This document shows positions 1 through 6,275 of a stretch of 6,275 nucleotides of DNA, piece by piece (positions within the stretch are counted from its first letter, which is position 1; the number at the start of each line of letters is the position of its first letter). Position numbers and translations under genes: made by a program. Origin of the DNA: Proteobacteria bacterium UBA1847. GTDB lineage: Bacteria; Pseudomonadota; Gammaproteobacteria; Steroidobacterales; Woeseiaceae. The notes beneath the pieces are model-generated. The model was not told the DNA's origin and ran no database searches. It saw only the letters and a program-made list of their open reading frames with translations. Location: NCBI GenBank assembly GCA_002338605.1, contig DDIP01000462.1, forward strand, positions 1 through 6,275, written 5' to 3'.

Positions 1-2
1 AC

Positions 3-1271
3 ATCGGCAGCCAGGGGATCGTCCAGGGTACTTACGAGACGTTCGTCGAGATGGGGCGGCAGCACTACGACGGGAATCTCGCGGGCCGCTGGATTCTGAC
101 CGCCGGGCTCGGCGGTATGGGTGGCGCACAACCCCTTGCCGCGACGATGGCCGGTGCATCCATGCTGGCGATTGAGTGCCAGCGGGACCGGATCGATATG
201 CGGCTCGAAACTGGCTACCTGGATACGCACGCCGAAACGCTGACGGATGCGATGGCCATCATCGACGACGCGGTCGCCAACAAAAAGGCGATCTCCGTCG
301 GGCTGCTGGGCAACGCCGCCGACATTCTGCCGGAAATGCTGAAGCGGGGTATACGTCCGGATGCCGTGACCGACCAGACCTCAGCACACGACTTGGCGAA
401 CGGATACCTGCCGAGCGGCTGGAGCGTCGAGGAATGGCGTGAGAAGCGAGTGAGCGACCCGGAGGCGGTCGCGGCAGCCGCGGTCAAGTCCATGGCGATG
501 CATGTAAAGGCCATGCTCGAGTTCCAGAAGCAGGGCATTCCAACTTTCGACTACGGCAACAATATTCGCCAGGTCGCATTCGACGAGGGCGTCAGCAATG
601 CGTTCGATTTTCCCGGCTTTGTTCCAGCCTATGTACGCCCGCTGTTTTGCCGTGGTGTCGGTCCGTTTCGCTGGGTGGCATTGTCGGGTGATCCTGAAGA
701 CATTTACAAAACCGATGCCAAGGTCAAGGAGCTGATTCCCGACGACGAGCACCTGCACAACTGGCTCGACGCGGCACGCGACAGAATTCAGTTTCAGGGT
801 TTGCCGGCACGCATCTGCTGGGTTGGGCTCGGGCAGCGGCACCGACTCGGCATGGCGTTCAACGAAATGGTCAAAAGCGGGGAGCTCCGCGCGCCGGTTG
901 TCATCGGCCGGGATCACCTTGACAGCGGTTCTGTCGCAAGTCCGAATCGCGAAACTGAAAGCATGCGTGACGGCAGCGATGCCGTTTCCGACTGGCCGCT
1001 GTTGAACGCGTTGCTGAGTACTGCCGGGGGTGCAACCTGGGTTTCGCTGCACCATGGCGGCGGAGTCGGCATGGGCTATTCTCAGCACGCGGGACTGGTC
1101 ATTGTCTGCGACGGTAGCGATGATGCCGGGCGGCGCATCGAGCGGGTGTTGTGGAATGACCCGGCGAGCGGTGTCATGCGGCACGCCGATGCGGGGTACG
1201 AGATTGCAATCGACTGTGCGAGAGAGCACGGCCTGAATTTGCCAATGATCGGCGATGGAGGTTCAAAATGA
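3..1271 (+). CDS. hutU: Urocanate hydratase (urocanase), 5'-truncated by window edge
   Basis: Catalyses the second step of histidine degradation, urocanate plus water to 4-imidazolone-5-propionate, as a cytosolic NAD+-dependent enzyme. The frame is open from base 3, and the visible 422 residues begin [14 protein letters not shown], an internal urocanase segment. The ATG at 51 is therefore an internal Met, not the start. About 135 N-terminal residues are missing compared with the usual ~555-560. The family signature [10 protein letters not shown] is present, and its Cys (codon 816-818) falls where Pseudomonas putida Cys410 should be by counting back from the C-terminus. Other strongly conserved blocks are [46 protein letters not shown] and [11 protein letters not shown]. 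One small departure is HDLANGYLP, where I remember HDPLNGYLP as usual. The stop TGA shares bases with the hutH ATG. Identity is secure; only the 5' extent is unknown. Confidence 0.97.
   Translation: MGSQGIVQGTYETFVEMGRQHYDGNLAGRWILTAGLGGMGGAQPLAATMAGASMLAIECQRDRIDMRLETGYLDTHAETLTDAMAIIDDAVANKKAISVGLLGNAADILPEMLKRGIRPDAVTDQTSAHDLANGYLPSGWSVEEWREKRVSDPEAVAAAAVKSMAMHVKAMLEFQKQGIPTFDYGNNIRQVAFDEGVSNAFDFPGFVPAYVRPLFCRGVGPFRWVALSGDPEDIYKTDAKVKELIPDDEHLHNWLDAARDRIQFQGLPARICWVGLGQRHRLGMAFNEMVKSGELRAPVVIGRDHLDSGSVASPNRETESMRDGSDAVSDWPLLNALLSTAGGATWVSLHHGGGVGMGYSQHAGLVIVCDGSDDAGRRIERVLWNDPASGVMRHADAGYEIAIDCAREHGLNLPMIGDGGSK
1257..1261 (+). promoter_or_regulatory. Ribosome binding site of hutH
   Basis: GGAGG lies six bases before the hutH ATG, inside the last codons of hutU. 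It fixes the hutH start at 1268 and indicates that hutH can be initiated efficiently by ribosomes finishing hutU. Confidence 0.8.
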
Positions 1272-2797
1272 AGCTCGTTATTGACAATCAACTGGTGACG
1301 CTCGATACCTTGCGCGACGCGTGGCGGGAGCCTGTGCAGGTTTCAATTGGTGCCGGGGCGCAGGTACGAATTGCCGAATCGAACGAACTAGTGCAGGACG
1401 TCGTCGCCGGTGGTGAGCGCATCTACGGCTTGAATACTGGATTCGGACAACTCGCCCAGGTACGTATCGATACCGATCAACTCGCGAAACTGCAGGAAAA
1501 CCTGGTTCGCTCACACGCGGTCGGCGTCGGCGAAAACCTGGGTGACGACATTGTGCGTCTTGTCATGCTGATGAAGGTCATTGCCCTGGCGGAAGGTTTT
1601 TCCGGTGTGCGGCTGGAGCTTGTCGACGCACTGTGCAACCTGATCAACAACGAGATTTATCCCTGCATTCCTTCGCAGGGCTCTGTCGGTGCGTCCGGCG
1701 ACCTGGCTCCGCTCGCGCATATGGCCGGCGCATTGCTTGGTCTTGGCGAGGTAAGCGTCAAGGGCACGATCGTGCCGGCGAGCGAGGCACTGGCAGAAGC
1801 GGGCCTCATGCCCGTCACGCTCGGGCCCAAAGAAGGTCTCGCACTGCTCAACGGCACACAGGTCTCCACGGCGCTGGCGCTGGCCGCGGTTTTCCGAGCC
1901 GAGAACATGATGGCAGCGGGCCTGATGGCCGGCGCGATGTCGTCCGATGCCATCCAGGGGAGCGACACGCCATTCGACAGGCGAATCCAGAACGTTCGCG
2001 GGCATGGCGGGCAGACTGCCGTCGCAGGGGTATTGCGGGAACTGATGAAGGGCAGCGATATTCGCGCCTCTCACATTGAATGCGAGCGCGTGCAGGACCC
2101 GTACTCGATTCGTTGTCAGCCCCAGGTCATGGGTGCCTGTCTCGATGTCATTCGGCACGTCTGCTCGGTACTGGAAACAGAAGCCAATGCCGTTACGGAT
2201 AATCCACTGGTTTTCACAGATTCGAAGTCTGTGTTGTCCGGCGGCAATTTTCACGCTGAGCCGGTCGCTCTCGCGGCCGATTATCTTGCATTGGCCATTG
2301 CCGAAATCGGTGCGCTGTCGGAGCGACGTATCGCGTTGCTTATCGATTCGCACATGAGCGGTTTGCCGGCATTCCTTGTCAAGGATGGTGGTTTGAATAG
2401 TGGCTTCATGATGGCGCAGGTCACGGCGGCTGCGCTCGCATCGGAAAACAAATCGCTGGCGCATCCCGCAAGTGTGGATAGCCTGCCGACATCGGCGAAC
2501 CAGGAAGATCACGTGAGCATGGCGACCTTCGCCGCGAGGCGACTGCATACCATGCTCGACAATGTTTCGAATATCATCGCGATTGAGCTGCTTGCTGCGG
2601 CGCAGGGAATCGACTTTCATCACCCGAAAAAAAGTTCCGCGATCATCGAGAATACGATTGCAGGTTTGCGGAACATTTCGCCGCGCTACGACGAAGATCG
2701 ATCGCTCTCAATCGACATTCAACGAGTGGCAAGCCGTATCGACCACGGTGAGTTTATCGACTGCGCGGCATCGATCCTGCCAAGCATGCGCACATGA
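1268..2797 (+). CDS. hutH: Histidine ammonia-lyase (histidase)
   Basis: Performs the first step of histidine degradation, non-oxidative removal of ammonia from L-histidine to give urocanate; the family is cytosolic and homotetrameric. The 509-residue length matches the ~510 of the P. putida enzyme. The motif [14 protein letters not shown] holds Ala142-Ser143-Gly144 (bases 1691-1699), the triad that cyclises into the electrophilic MIO prosthetic group, at the same number as in P. putida. Other active-site residues are in place: Tyr53 in [10 protein letters not shown], His83 in RSH, Asn195 in LLNGTQ, Tyr279 and Arg282 in [10 protein letters not shown], Phe328 in GNFH and Glu413 in NQEDHVS. All catalytic residues I could check are intact, so it should be active. 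The start overlaps the hutU stop as ATGA and has a good Shine-Dalgarno. The stop overlaps the hutG start in the same way. Substrate choice of histidine over Phe/Tyr is supported by the hut context. Confidence 0.98.
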   Translation: MKLVIDNQLVTLDTLRDAWREPVQVSIGAGAQVRIAESNELVQDVVAGGERIYGLNTGFGQLAQVRIDTDQLAKLQENLVRSHAVGVGENLGDDIVRLVMLMKVIALAEGFSGVRLELVDALCNLINNEIYPCIPSQGSVGASGDLAPLAHMAGALLGLGEVSVKGTIVPASEALAEAGLMPVTLGPKEGLALLNGTQVSTALALAAVFRAENMMAAGLMAGAMSSDAIQGSDTPFDRRIQNVRGHGGQTAVAGVLRELMKGSDIRASHIECERVQDPYSIRCQPQVMGACLDVIRHVCSVLETEANAVTDNPLVFTDSKSVLSGGNFHAEPVALAADYLALAIAEIGALSERRIALLIDSHMSGLPAFLVKDGGLNSGFMMAQVTAAALASENKSLAHPASVDSLPTSANQEDHVSMATFAARRLHTMLDNVSNIIAIELLAAAQGIDFHHPKKSSAIIENTIAGLRNISPRYDEDRSLSIDIQRVASRIDHGEFIDCAASILPSMRT

Positions 2798-3579
2798 CAG
2801 ACGTGTTTCGTTTCCAGTCAGGTGACCAGCCATTGCTGATCAGTGTGCCGCACGATGGCCGTGAAGTTCCGGAGGATATTCGCGCGCGCATGAGCGAGGC
2901 CGGCCTCGCAGTGCCCGATACCGACTGGTATGTGGCTGAGCTGTATGAGTTTGCGGCGGAGCTCGGGGCGACAATGCTGATTGCCAACTATTCCCGGTAT
3001 GTTGTCGATCTGAATCGTTCGGCGGATGACGAGATTCTGTATCCCGGGCAGGCTGTCACCGGCCTGTGCCCGGAGCAAACATTCGCCGGTGAAGATATTT
3101 ACACGTCCGGTGGCGTTGACGCCGAGGAGAAAGCGGCCCGCGTAGAGGCCTACTGGCGTCCATACCACGCGCGCATTCGCAAGACGCTTGACGCCATGCG
3201 CGAACAGTACGGTTATGCACTGCTCTGGGATGCACATTCGATCCCCAGTTGCGTCCCCCGACTGTTTGACGGCGAGTTACCGGCATTGAATCTCGGCAGC
3301 TACGACTCCCGGAGTTGCAGAAAATCCATTGAATCGGCCGTTGCCAGGGTGGCGGACGCAAGCCCTTACAGCAATGTTGTCAACGGTCGCTTTAAGGGCG
3401 GTTACATTACACGTCACTACGGCGATCCCGAGGGTGATATCCACGCATTGCAACTCGAGATCGCACAACGTGCCTACATGAACGAAGAACACGGCAACTT
3501 CGATGAGGCAAAGGCCGAACGTTTGCGTGCTACGCTTTCGCAAATGTTGCGGAACTTTATCGCGGCTGCGAGAAAATAA
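2794..3579 (+). CDS. hutG: N-formylglutamate deformylase (N-formylglutamate amidohydrolase)
   Basis: Hydrolyses N-formyl-L-glutamate to glutamate and formate, the last step of the five-step histidine route used by pseudomonads and relatives. The 261-residue protein fits the FGase family (usually ~260-270). Recognisable blocks are SVPHDG at 17-22, YSRYVVDLNR at 66-75, the DAHSI block at 146-150, LPALNLG at 162-168 and the C-terminal LQLEIAQRAYM at 219-229. The His, Asp and Glu residues in these blocks are the probable metal and substrate ligands of the family; that assignment is an inference. The start is fixed by the ATGA overlap with hutH. I see no Shine-Dalgarno directly upstream, so translation probably depends on coupling to hutH. 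It is unlike the arginase-type formiminoglutamase that is also called HutG in other bacteria. Ten bases separate its stop from the next gene. Confidence 0.93.
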   Translation: MTDVFRFQSGDQPLLISVPHDGREVPEDIRARMSEAGLAVPDTDWYVAELYEFAAELGATMLIANYSRYVVDLNRSADDEILYPGQAVTGLCPEQTFAGEDIYTSGGVDAEEKAARVEAYWRPYHARIRKTLDAMREQYGYALLWDAHSIPSCVPRLFDGELPALNLGSYDSRSCRKSIESAVARVADASPYSNVVNGRFKGGYITRHYGDPEGDIHALQLEIAQRAYMNEEHGNFDEAKAERLRATLSQMLRNFIAAARK

Positions 3580-3581
3580 GC

Positions 3582-3586
3582 GGAGG
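3582..3586 (+). promoter_or_regulatory. Ribosome binding site of the sulfite oxidase-like gene
   Basis: GGAGG lies three bases before the ATG at 3590, within the 10-base gap after hutG. The spacing is shorter than the usual five to nine, but it is the only good signal nearby. It supports 3590 rather than the in-frame ATG at 3503, which lies deep inside hutG. Confidence 0.6.
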
Positions 3587-3589
3587 ACC

Positions 3590-4906
3590 ATGAGCAAGAC
3601 CAAAGGCCTGCACGAGCTCTACACGGAGAATCCCGAAGCTGCAGACGAGATCGTCTGGGGCCGCAACGTCGACAAGCTATCGCGTCGCGGCTTTGTCAGG
3701 GGTTCCGGACTCGCTGCGATGGCCGCTGTCCTGGGTGCGAGTATTCCGTTTGCGCGCTTCATGCCGGGCGGGCTCATTCCGGCCGCGCTGGCCCAGACGG
3801 ACGAATCATTCGCCATACCCGGGAAATCCGGCCTGATCGTTCTGAACGACCGCCCGATGAATGCGGAGACGCCGGCACATCTGCTGGACGATCCGGTAAC
3901 GCCGGCGTCGCGTCTTTTCGTGCGCAATAACGGTGTGCCGCCATCGACCTTTGACGTCGACCCGTTTGAGTGGCGCATTCAGATTGAAGGCGAGGCCTGC
4001 AAGCAGCCCAAGGTGATGACGCTCGGTGAGATTCAACAACGCTTCAAGCATCGCACCTTGCAGCTGCAGATCGAATGCGGGGGCAACGGTCGCTCCGAGT
4101 TTTATCCCGCAGCCAAAGGAAACCAGTGGACAACTGGTGCCATCGGCTGTCCCAACTGGACCGGTGTACGTCTGCGCGACGTTCTCAAGGACTGCGGCAT
4201 TGGCGACAACGCAGTGTACGTGGCCTACGAAGCGGCTGATACGCACCTGTCCGGCGACCCGACCAAGCAGCCAATTTCGCGTGGTGTGCCGCTGCACAAA
4301 GCGCTCGAAGACGAGTCTATGATTGTCTGGGCGATGAACGGCGAGCTGCTGCCCGAGTTGCACGGCTTTCCTGTTCGCCTGCTGTGCGCCGGCTGGCCCG
4401 CATCGGTGAGCGGCAAATGGCTGACGCGGCTGTTGATCCGGGACCGCGTACATGACGGCGAGAAAATGACCGGTCAATCCTACCGCGTGCCGTGCAAGCC
4501 CGTTGCACCGGGCAGCGAGGTGTCTGATCAGGACATGTGCATTATCGAGTCAATGCCTGTGAAGTCGCTGACTACCTATCCGAAATCCGGTGTTGAAATC
4601 ACGCACGGCACACAACTCGGAGTTCGCGGTCACGCCTGGGCCGGAGATGCCGTGGTCAAAGCGCTGCACACGTCGATCGACTTTGGTGCCACATGGCAGA
4701 AGGCGACGCTTCGCAAACCGGCGAATCGGCTTGCATGGCAGCACTGGTCGACGAACCTGGCGTTTCCCGAAACGGGCTACTACGAAATCTGGGCACGGGC
4801 GACCGATGACGATGGCCGCTCACAACCGATGGTGCTGCCGGGCTGGAATCCGCGCGGGTATCTCAACAATGCCTGTCATCGAATTGCCGTCATGGTTACG
4901 GCGTGA
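3590..4906 (+). CDS. Tat-exported sulfite oxidase-family molybdopterin enzyme (SorA/SoxC-like)
   Basis: Predicted periplasmic molybdenum-cofactor oxidoreductase of the sulfite oxidase family; sulfite oxidation is the best guess, but the substrate is unproven. The 438-residue precursor has a twin-arginine signal, SRRGFVRG at 31-38, a hydrophobic stretch to about 67 and a likely cleavage after ALA (residue 68). An unusually long n-region of 30 residues precedes the arginines. The Mo-binding domain spans roughly 85-310. Cys163 in ECGGNGR is the expected molybdenum ligand, and Arg112 in FVRNNG matches the conserved substrate-pocket Arg. The C-terminal dimerisation-type domain (about 325-438) has RGHAW, DFGATW and WNPRGYLNN. 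In the first of these, His348 stands where animal and SorA enzymes, as I recall, have an active-site Tyr. It follows hutG by 10 bases, and its stop overlaps the cytochrome start (GTGA). SorA versus SoxC assignment is open; no other sox genes are visible. Confidence 0.85.
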   Translation: MSKTKGLHELYTENPEAADEIVWGRNVDKLSRRGFVRGSGLAAMAAVLGASIPFARFMPGGLIPAALAQTDESFAIPGKSGLIVLNDRPMNAETPAHLLDDPVTPASRLFVRNNGVPPSTFDVDPFEWRIQIEGEACKQPKVMTLGEIQQRFKHRTLQLQIECGGNGRSEFYPAAKGNQWTTGAIGCPNWTGVRLRDVLKDCGIGDNAVYVAYEAADTHLSGDPTKQPISRGVPLHKALEDESMIVWAMNGELLPELHGFPVRLLCAGWPASVSGKWLTRLLIRDRVHDGEKMTGQSYRVPCKPVAPGSEVSDQDMCIIESMPVKSLTTYPKSGVEITHGTQLGVRGHAWAGDAVVKALHTSIDFGATWQKATLRKPANRLAWQHWSTNLAFPETGYYEIWARATDDDGRSQPMVLPGWNPRGYLNNACHRIAVMVTA

Positions 4907-5247
4907 GAGTGGCCGTTGTTTTAAGCCTGTTGGCGTCGATACCCGCACTGGCTGTTGAAATCGATGCGTCGAGCGGTCTTGCCAAAAACCCGGGCTGGGA
5001 GCAGGTGCGCGCTCATTGTGGCGGCTGTCATTCGTATGCGCTGGTGATCAGCCAGCGTGCAGATCGCCAGACCTGGCTCGATATGATTCGCTGGATGCAG
5101 GCGACACAGAACCTGTGGCAATTTGACGCAGCAACCGAAGCAAAGATCCTCGACTACCTGGCGACAAGCTACCCTCCCCAGCCGAACCGGCGGCGCGCGC
5201 CGATTCCACCCGGCCTGATGCCGGGAACGGCAGAACCGCTTCAGTAG
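4903..5247 (+). CDS. Small periplasmic monohaem cytochrome c (SorB-like electron acceptor)
   Basis: Probable electron acceptor of the molybdopterin enzyme encoded just upstream, passing electrons towards the respiratory chain; this role is inferred from position and domain type. The 114-residue precursor begins with a short Sec signal (hydrophobic residues 3-17, likely cleavage after PALA, residue 17). It contains one haem c site, CGGCH at 39-43 (bases 5017-5031), with His43 as proximal ligand. The distal ligand is uncertain: Met61 and Met65 lie close after the haem motif and Met106 is near the end. After the segment WLDMIRWMQ comes a helix ending ILDYL, a pattern I associate with cytochromes paired with sulfite oxidase-like enzymes. 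The tail is proline- and arginine-rich (NRRRAPIPP). The GTG at 4903 overlaps the previous stop as GTGA; a second GTG at 4909 is an alternative. No clear Shine-Dalgarno is seen, so translational coupling is likely. Confidence 0.82.
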   Translation: MRVAVVLSLLASIPALAVEIDASSGLAKNPGWEQVRAHCGGCHSYALVISQRADRQTWLDMIRWMQATQNLWQFDAATEAKILDYLATSYPPQPNRRRAPIPPGLMPGTAEPLQ

Positions 5248-5334
5248 GCGTTCAGGGAGGGCAGGCTAATCTCTCAAGCCATTTGGGCTATCATTGCGTC
5301 AATCGACGTTGCCCTGAAATACAGGAAAGAGACT
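5248..5334 (+). promoter_or_regulatory. Intergenic leader, possible weak promoter for the SYLF gene
   Basis: This is the only gap longer than ten bases, 87 bases between the cytochrome stop and the SYLF start. TATCAT at 5289-5294 resembles a -10 box, but no convincing -35 lies 16-18 bases upstream. A short AGCC/GGCT inverted repeat (5277-5289) is too weak, and lacks the T-run, to be called a terminator. A separate transcription unit may begin here, but read-through from the upstream operon is equally possible. Confidence 0.25.
5323..5332 (+). promoter_or_regulatory. Ribosome binding site of the SYLF gene
   Basis: The purine run AGGAAAGAGA ends two bases before the ATG at 5335, with AGGA eight bases away from it. 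This is good support for the chosen start, which also begins a complete signal peptide. Confidence 0.65.
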
Positions 5335-5895
5335 ATGACTATCACTTGCAGACTGAAAAGCACTATTCGTTCGGGCAGCGCACTACTGGCCTTGCTGGTC
5401 GCCAGCACAGCCCTTGCCGCATCGGGTGCCGAAATTGACCGCGATGCCGACAAGGCACTGGAGGTCTTTCGCGATGACATCGCTGGCGCGGACGTATTTC
5501 TCAGCCAGGCGGCCGGTTATCTCATTTTCCCCCGAGTGATCAAGGTCGGTGTCGGTGTTGGCGCCGAGACGGGCGAGGGAGTGCTTCGCGTTGGCGGACA
5601 GACCGCAGGCTACTATCGGACGACATCGGGGTCGATCGGTCTGCAGCTTGGTGCGCAGGCGAAGTCCATTGTCATTGCCTTCCTGACCAGGGATTCACTC
5701 GACAAGTTTCGGAACTCCAATGGATGGAAAATCGGCGTCGACGGCTCGGTTGCTCTGATTGACCTCGGCGCGGGCAAGACTATCGACAGTCAGAACATCA
5801 AGGATCCGGTTGTCGGTTTCATCTATGGCTCCAAGGGGCTGATGTACAACCTGACACTGGAAGGATCCAAGATCAGTAAGCTCGACAAATCCTGA
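5335..5895 (+). CDS. Exported SYLF (Ysc84 actin-binding-type) domain protein
   Basis: A 186-residue precursor of the SYLF/Ysc84 family. In eukaryotes the domain binds phosphoinositides and actin; in bacteria its role is largely unknown, and periplasmic or surface lipid binding is only a guess. Residues 1-28 form a Sec signal: basic start, hydrophobic SALLALLVASTALA, small residues at the cleavage site. There is no lipobox Cys, so the mature protein should be soluble. Recognisable family features are the AAGYLIFPRVIKVGVGVG segment at 59-76, GEGVLRVGG, the YYRTTSGSIGLQLGAQ block at 93-108 and the later WKIGVDG at 131-137. Length is typical for bacterial members with one domain. It has its own ribosome binding site after an 87-base gap. 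Its stop codon overlaps the putative CTG start of the following membrane protein, suggesting that the two are expressed together. Substrate and partner are unknown. Confidence 0.88.
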   Translation: MTITCRLKSTIRSGSALLALLVASTALAASGAEIDRDADKALEVFRDDIAGADVFLSQAAGYLIFPRVIKVGVGVGAETGEGVLRVGGQTAGYYRTTSGSIGLQLGAQAKSIVIAFLTRDSLDKFRNSNGWKIGVDGSVALIDLGAGKTIDSQNIKDPVVGFIYGSKGLMYNLTLEGSKISKLDKS

Positions 5896-6275
5896 ACAAG
5901 CAACGCCTCTCGGATCGACTCAGCAGGGAAGCCCGGGCGCTTCCACAGCGGTCTCATGGCTGGTTCCGGACCTGGTTTCGCAAGGTCTGGGATGTCCGCG
6001 GTGGCGGTCTTTACGCCTGTGGCTTTGCGCTGACCTTCCTTATCCTGGAGGCCGGGTCGATTGGAGAGGATATCGGGAATATTGGCCAGGTATTTGATGG
6101 CCAGCTGATTTCCTTCGCCGTGAATATTCTTGTCGATTCCTTCAAGAATACGGGCATGGCGTTTGCCTGGCCGGTGTACGTTGTACAAATCTCTCCGCCG
6201 ATCGGCGCGATCGGCCTCGGTCTTGCGTTCTGGCTGTTTCCGATATTTTTAAAGAAGCCGATCGAGTACTGGCTG
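5892..6275 (+). CDS. Uncharacterised membrane protein, non-ATG start, 3'-truncated
   Basis: I do not recognise a named family. The frame is open from 5880 (after an in-frame TAA at 5877-5879) to the right edge and is not closed in the window. It has no ATG, GTG or TTG before GTG 6120. The CTG at 5892 overlaps the SYLF stop as CTGA and gives 128 visible residues, the longest plausible product. The N-terminus is very basic and amphipathic, ending in the aromatic cluster GWFRTWFRKVW at 23-33. A hydrophobic segment GLYACGFALTFLILE follows at 39-53. A second hydrophobic region, roughly 88-120, ends in LAFWLFPIFLKKP, consistent with two or more membrane spans and a cytosolic basic start. No Shine-Dalgarno is evident, so coupling to the SYLF gene is likely if CTG is correct. 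A later start would remove the first span. The coding call is stronger than the start call. Confidence 0.65.
   Translation, partial: MNKQRLSDRLSREARALPQRSHGWFRTWFRKVWDVRGGGLYACGFALTFLILEAGSIGEDIGNIGQVFDGQLISFAVNILVDSFKNTGMAFAWPVYVVQISPPIGAIGLGLAFWLFPIFLKKPIEYWL

Noticed and set aside
51..53. ATG 51 as the start of hutU
   Set aside because: The frame upstream to base 3 already encodes urocanase sequence, and starting here would lose about a quarter of the enzyme.
381..1229. 282-codon open frame on the - strand inside hutU
   Set aside because: It is fully antisense to a strongly conserved enzyme and has no recognisable domain or ribosome binding site; it is expected from codon bias in GC-rich DNA.
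1511..2623. 370-codon open frame on the - strand inside hutH
   Set aside because: The composition is rich in Arg, His and Gln, typical of a shadow frame. It mirrors hutH codons and shows no family motif.
3503..3589. Upstream in-frame extension of the molybdoenzyme gene to ATG 3503
   Set aside because: It would overlap hutG by 77 bases, adds Cys/Arg-rich residues with no family resemblance, and ignores the GGAGG just before ATG 3590.
3806..4477. 223-codon open frame on the - strand inside the molybdoenzyme gene
   Set aside because: It is antisense to conserved coding sequence and has no motif or start signal.
5277..5289. Short inverted repeat AGCC/GGCT as a terminator after the cytochrome gene
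   Set aside because: The stem is only four base pairs and no T-run follows, so it is probably chance.
5823..6188. 121-codon open frame on the - strand opposite the SYLF end and the last gene
   Set aside because: The + strand frame over 5892-6275 encodes a coherent membrane protein that stays open to the edge, whereas the - strand product shows no domain. It was the main rival for this region.

Overview
The window reads as one stretch of a proteobacterial chromosome, most likely a free-living gammaproteobacterium. That placement is an inference from moderately high GC, a Pseudomonas-type hut gene set and Tat/Sec-exported respiratory enzymes; I cannot name the genus. Nearly all of the DNA is coding, and every convincing gene is on the + strand. 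No RNA genes, insertion sequences, CRISPR arrays or long repeats were seen.

Region 1 (1-3579) is histidine degradation: the 3' part of hutU (urocanase, cut by the left edge), complete hutH (histidine ammonia-lyase) and complete hutG (N-formylglutamate deformylase). Both junctions are 4-base ATGA stop/start overlaps, so the three genes are almost certainly one translationally coupled operon. hutG rather than a formiminoglutamase implies the route through formylglutamate. The partner genes hutI and hutF, the regulator hutC and the operon promoter are not in the window.

Region 2 (3590-5247) follows hutG after only 10 bases. It encodes a Tat-exported molybdopterin enzyme of the sulfite oxidase family and a small Sec-exported monohaem cytochrome c, joined by a GTGA overlap. 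They look like a SorAB-type periplasmic dehydrogenase and its electron acceptor. No promoter or terminator is visible between hutG and this pair, so they are probably read through from the hut operon, which is an unexpected partnership.

Region 3 (5248-6275) starts with the only real intergenic gap (87 bases). It then has an exported SYLF/Ysc84-domain lipoid-binding-type protein, followed by an open frame running off the right edge. This last frame has no ATG, GTG or TTG near its beginning. A CTG overlapping the SYLF stop codon (CTGA) would start a 128-residue-plus membrane protein with a basic, Trp-rich N-terminus. It is easily missed by gene finders and is the least explained element here.
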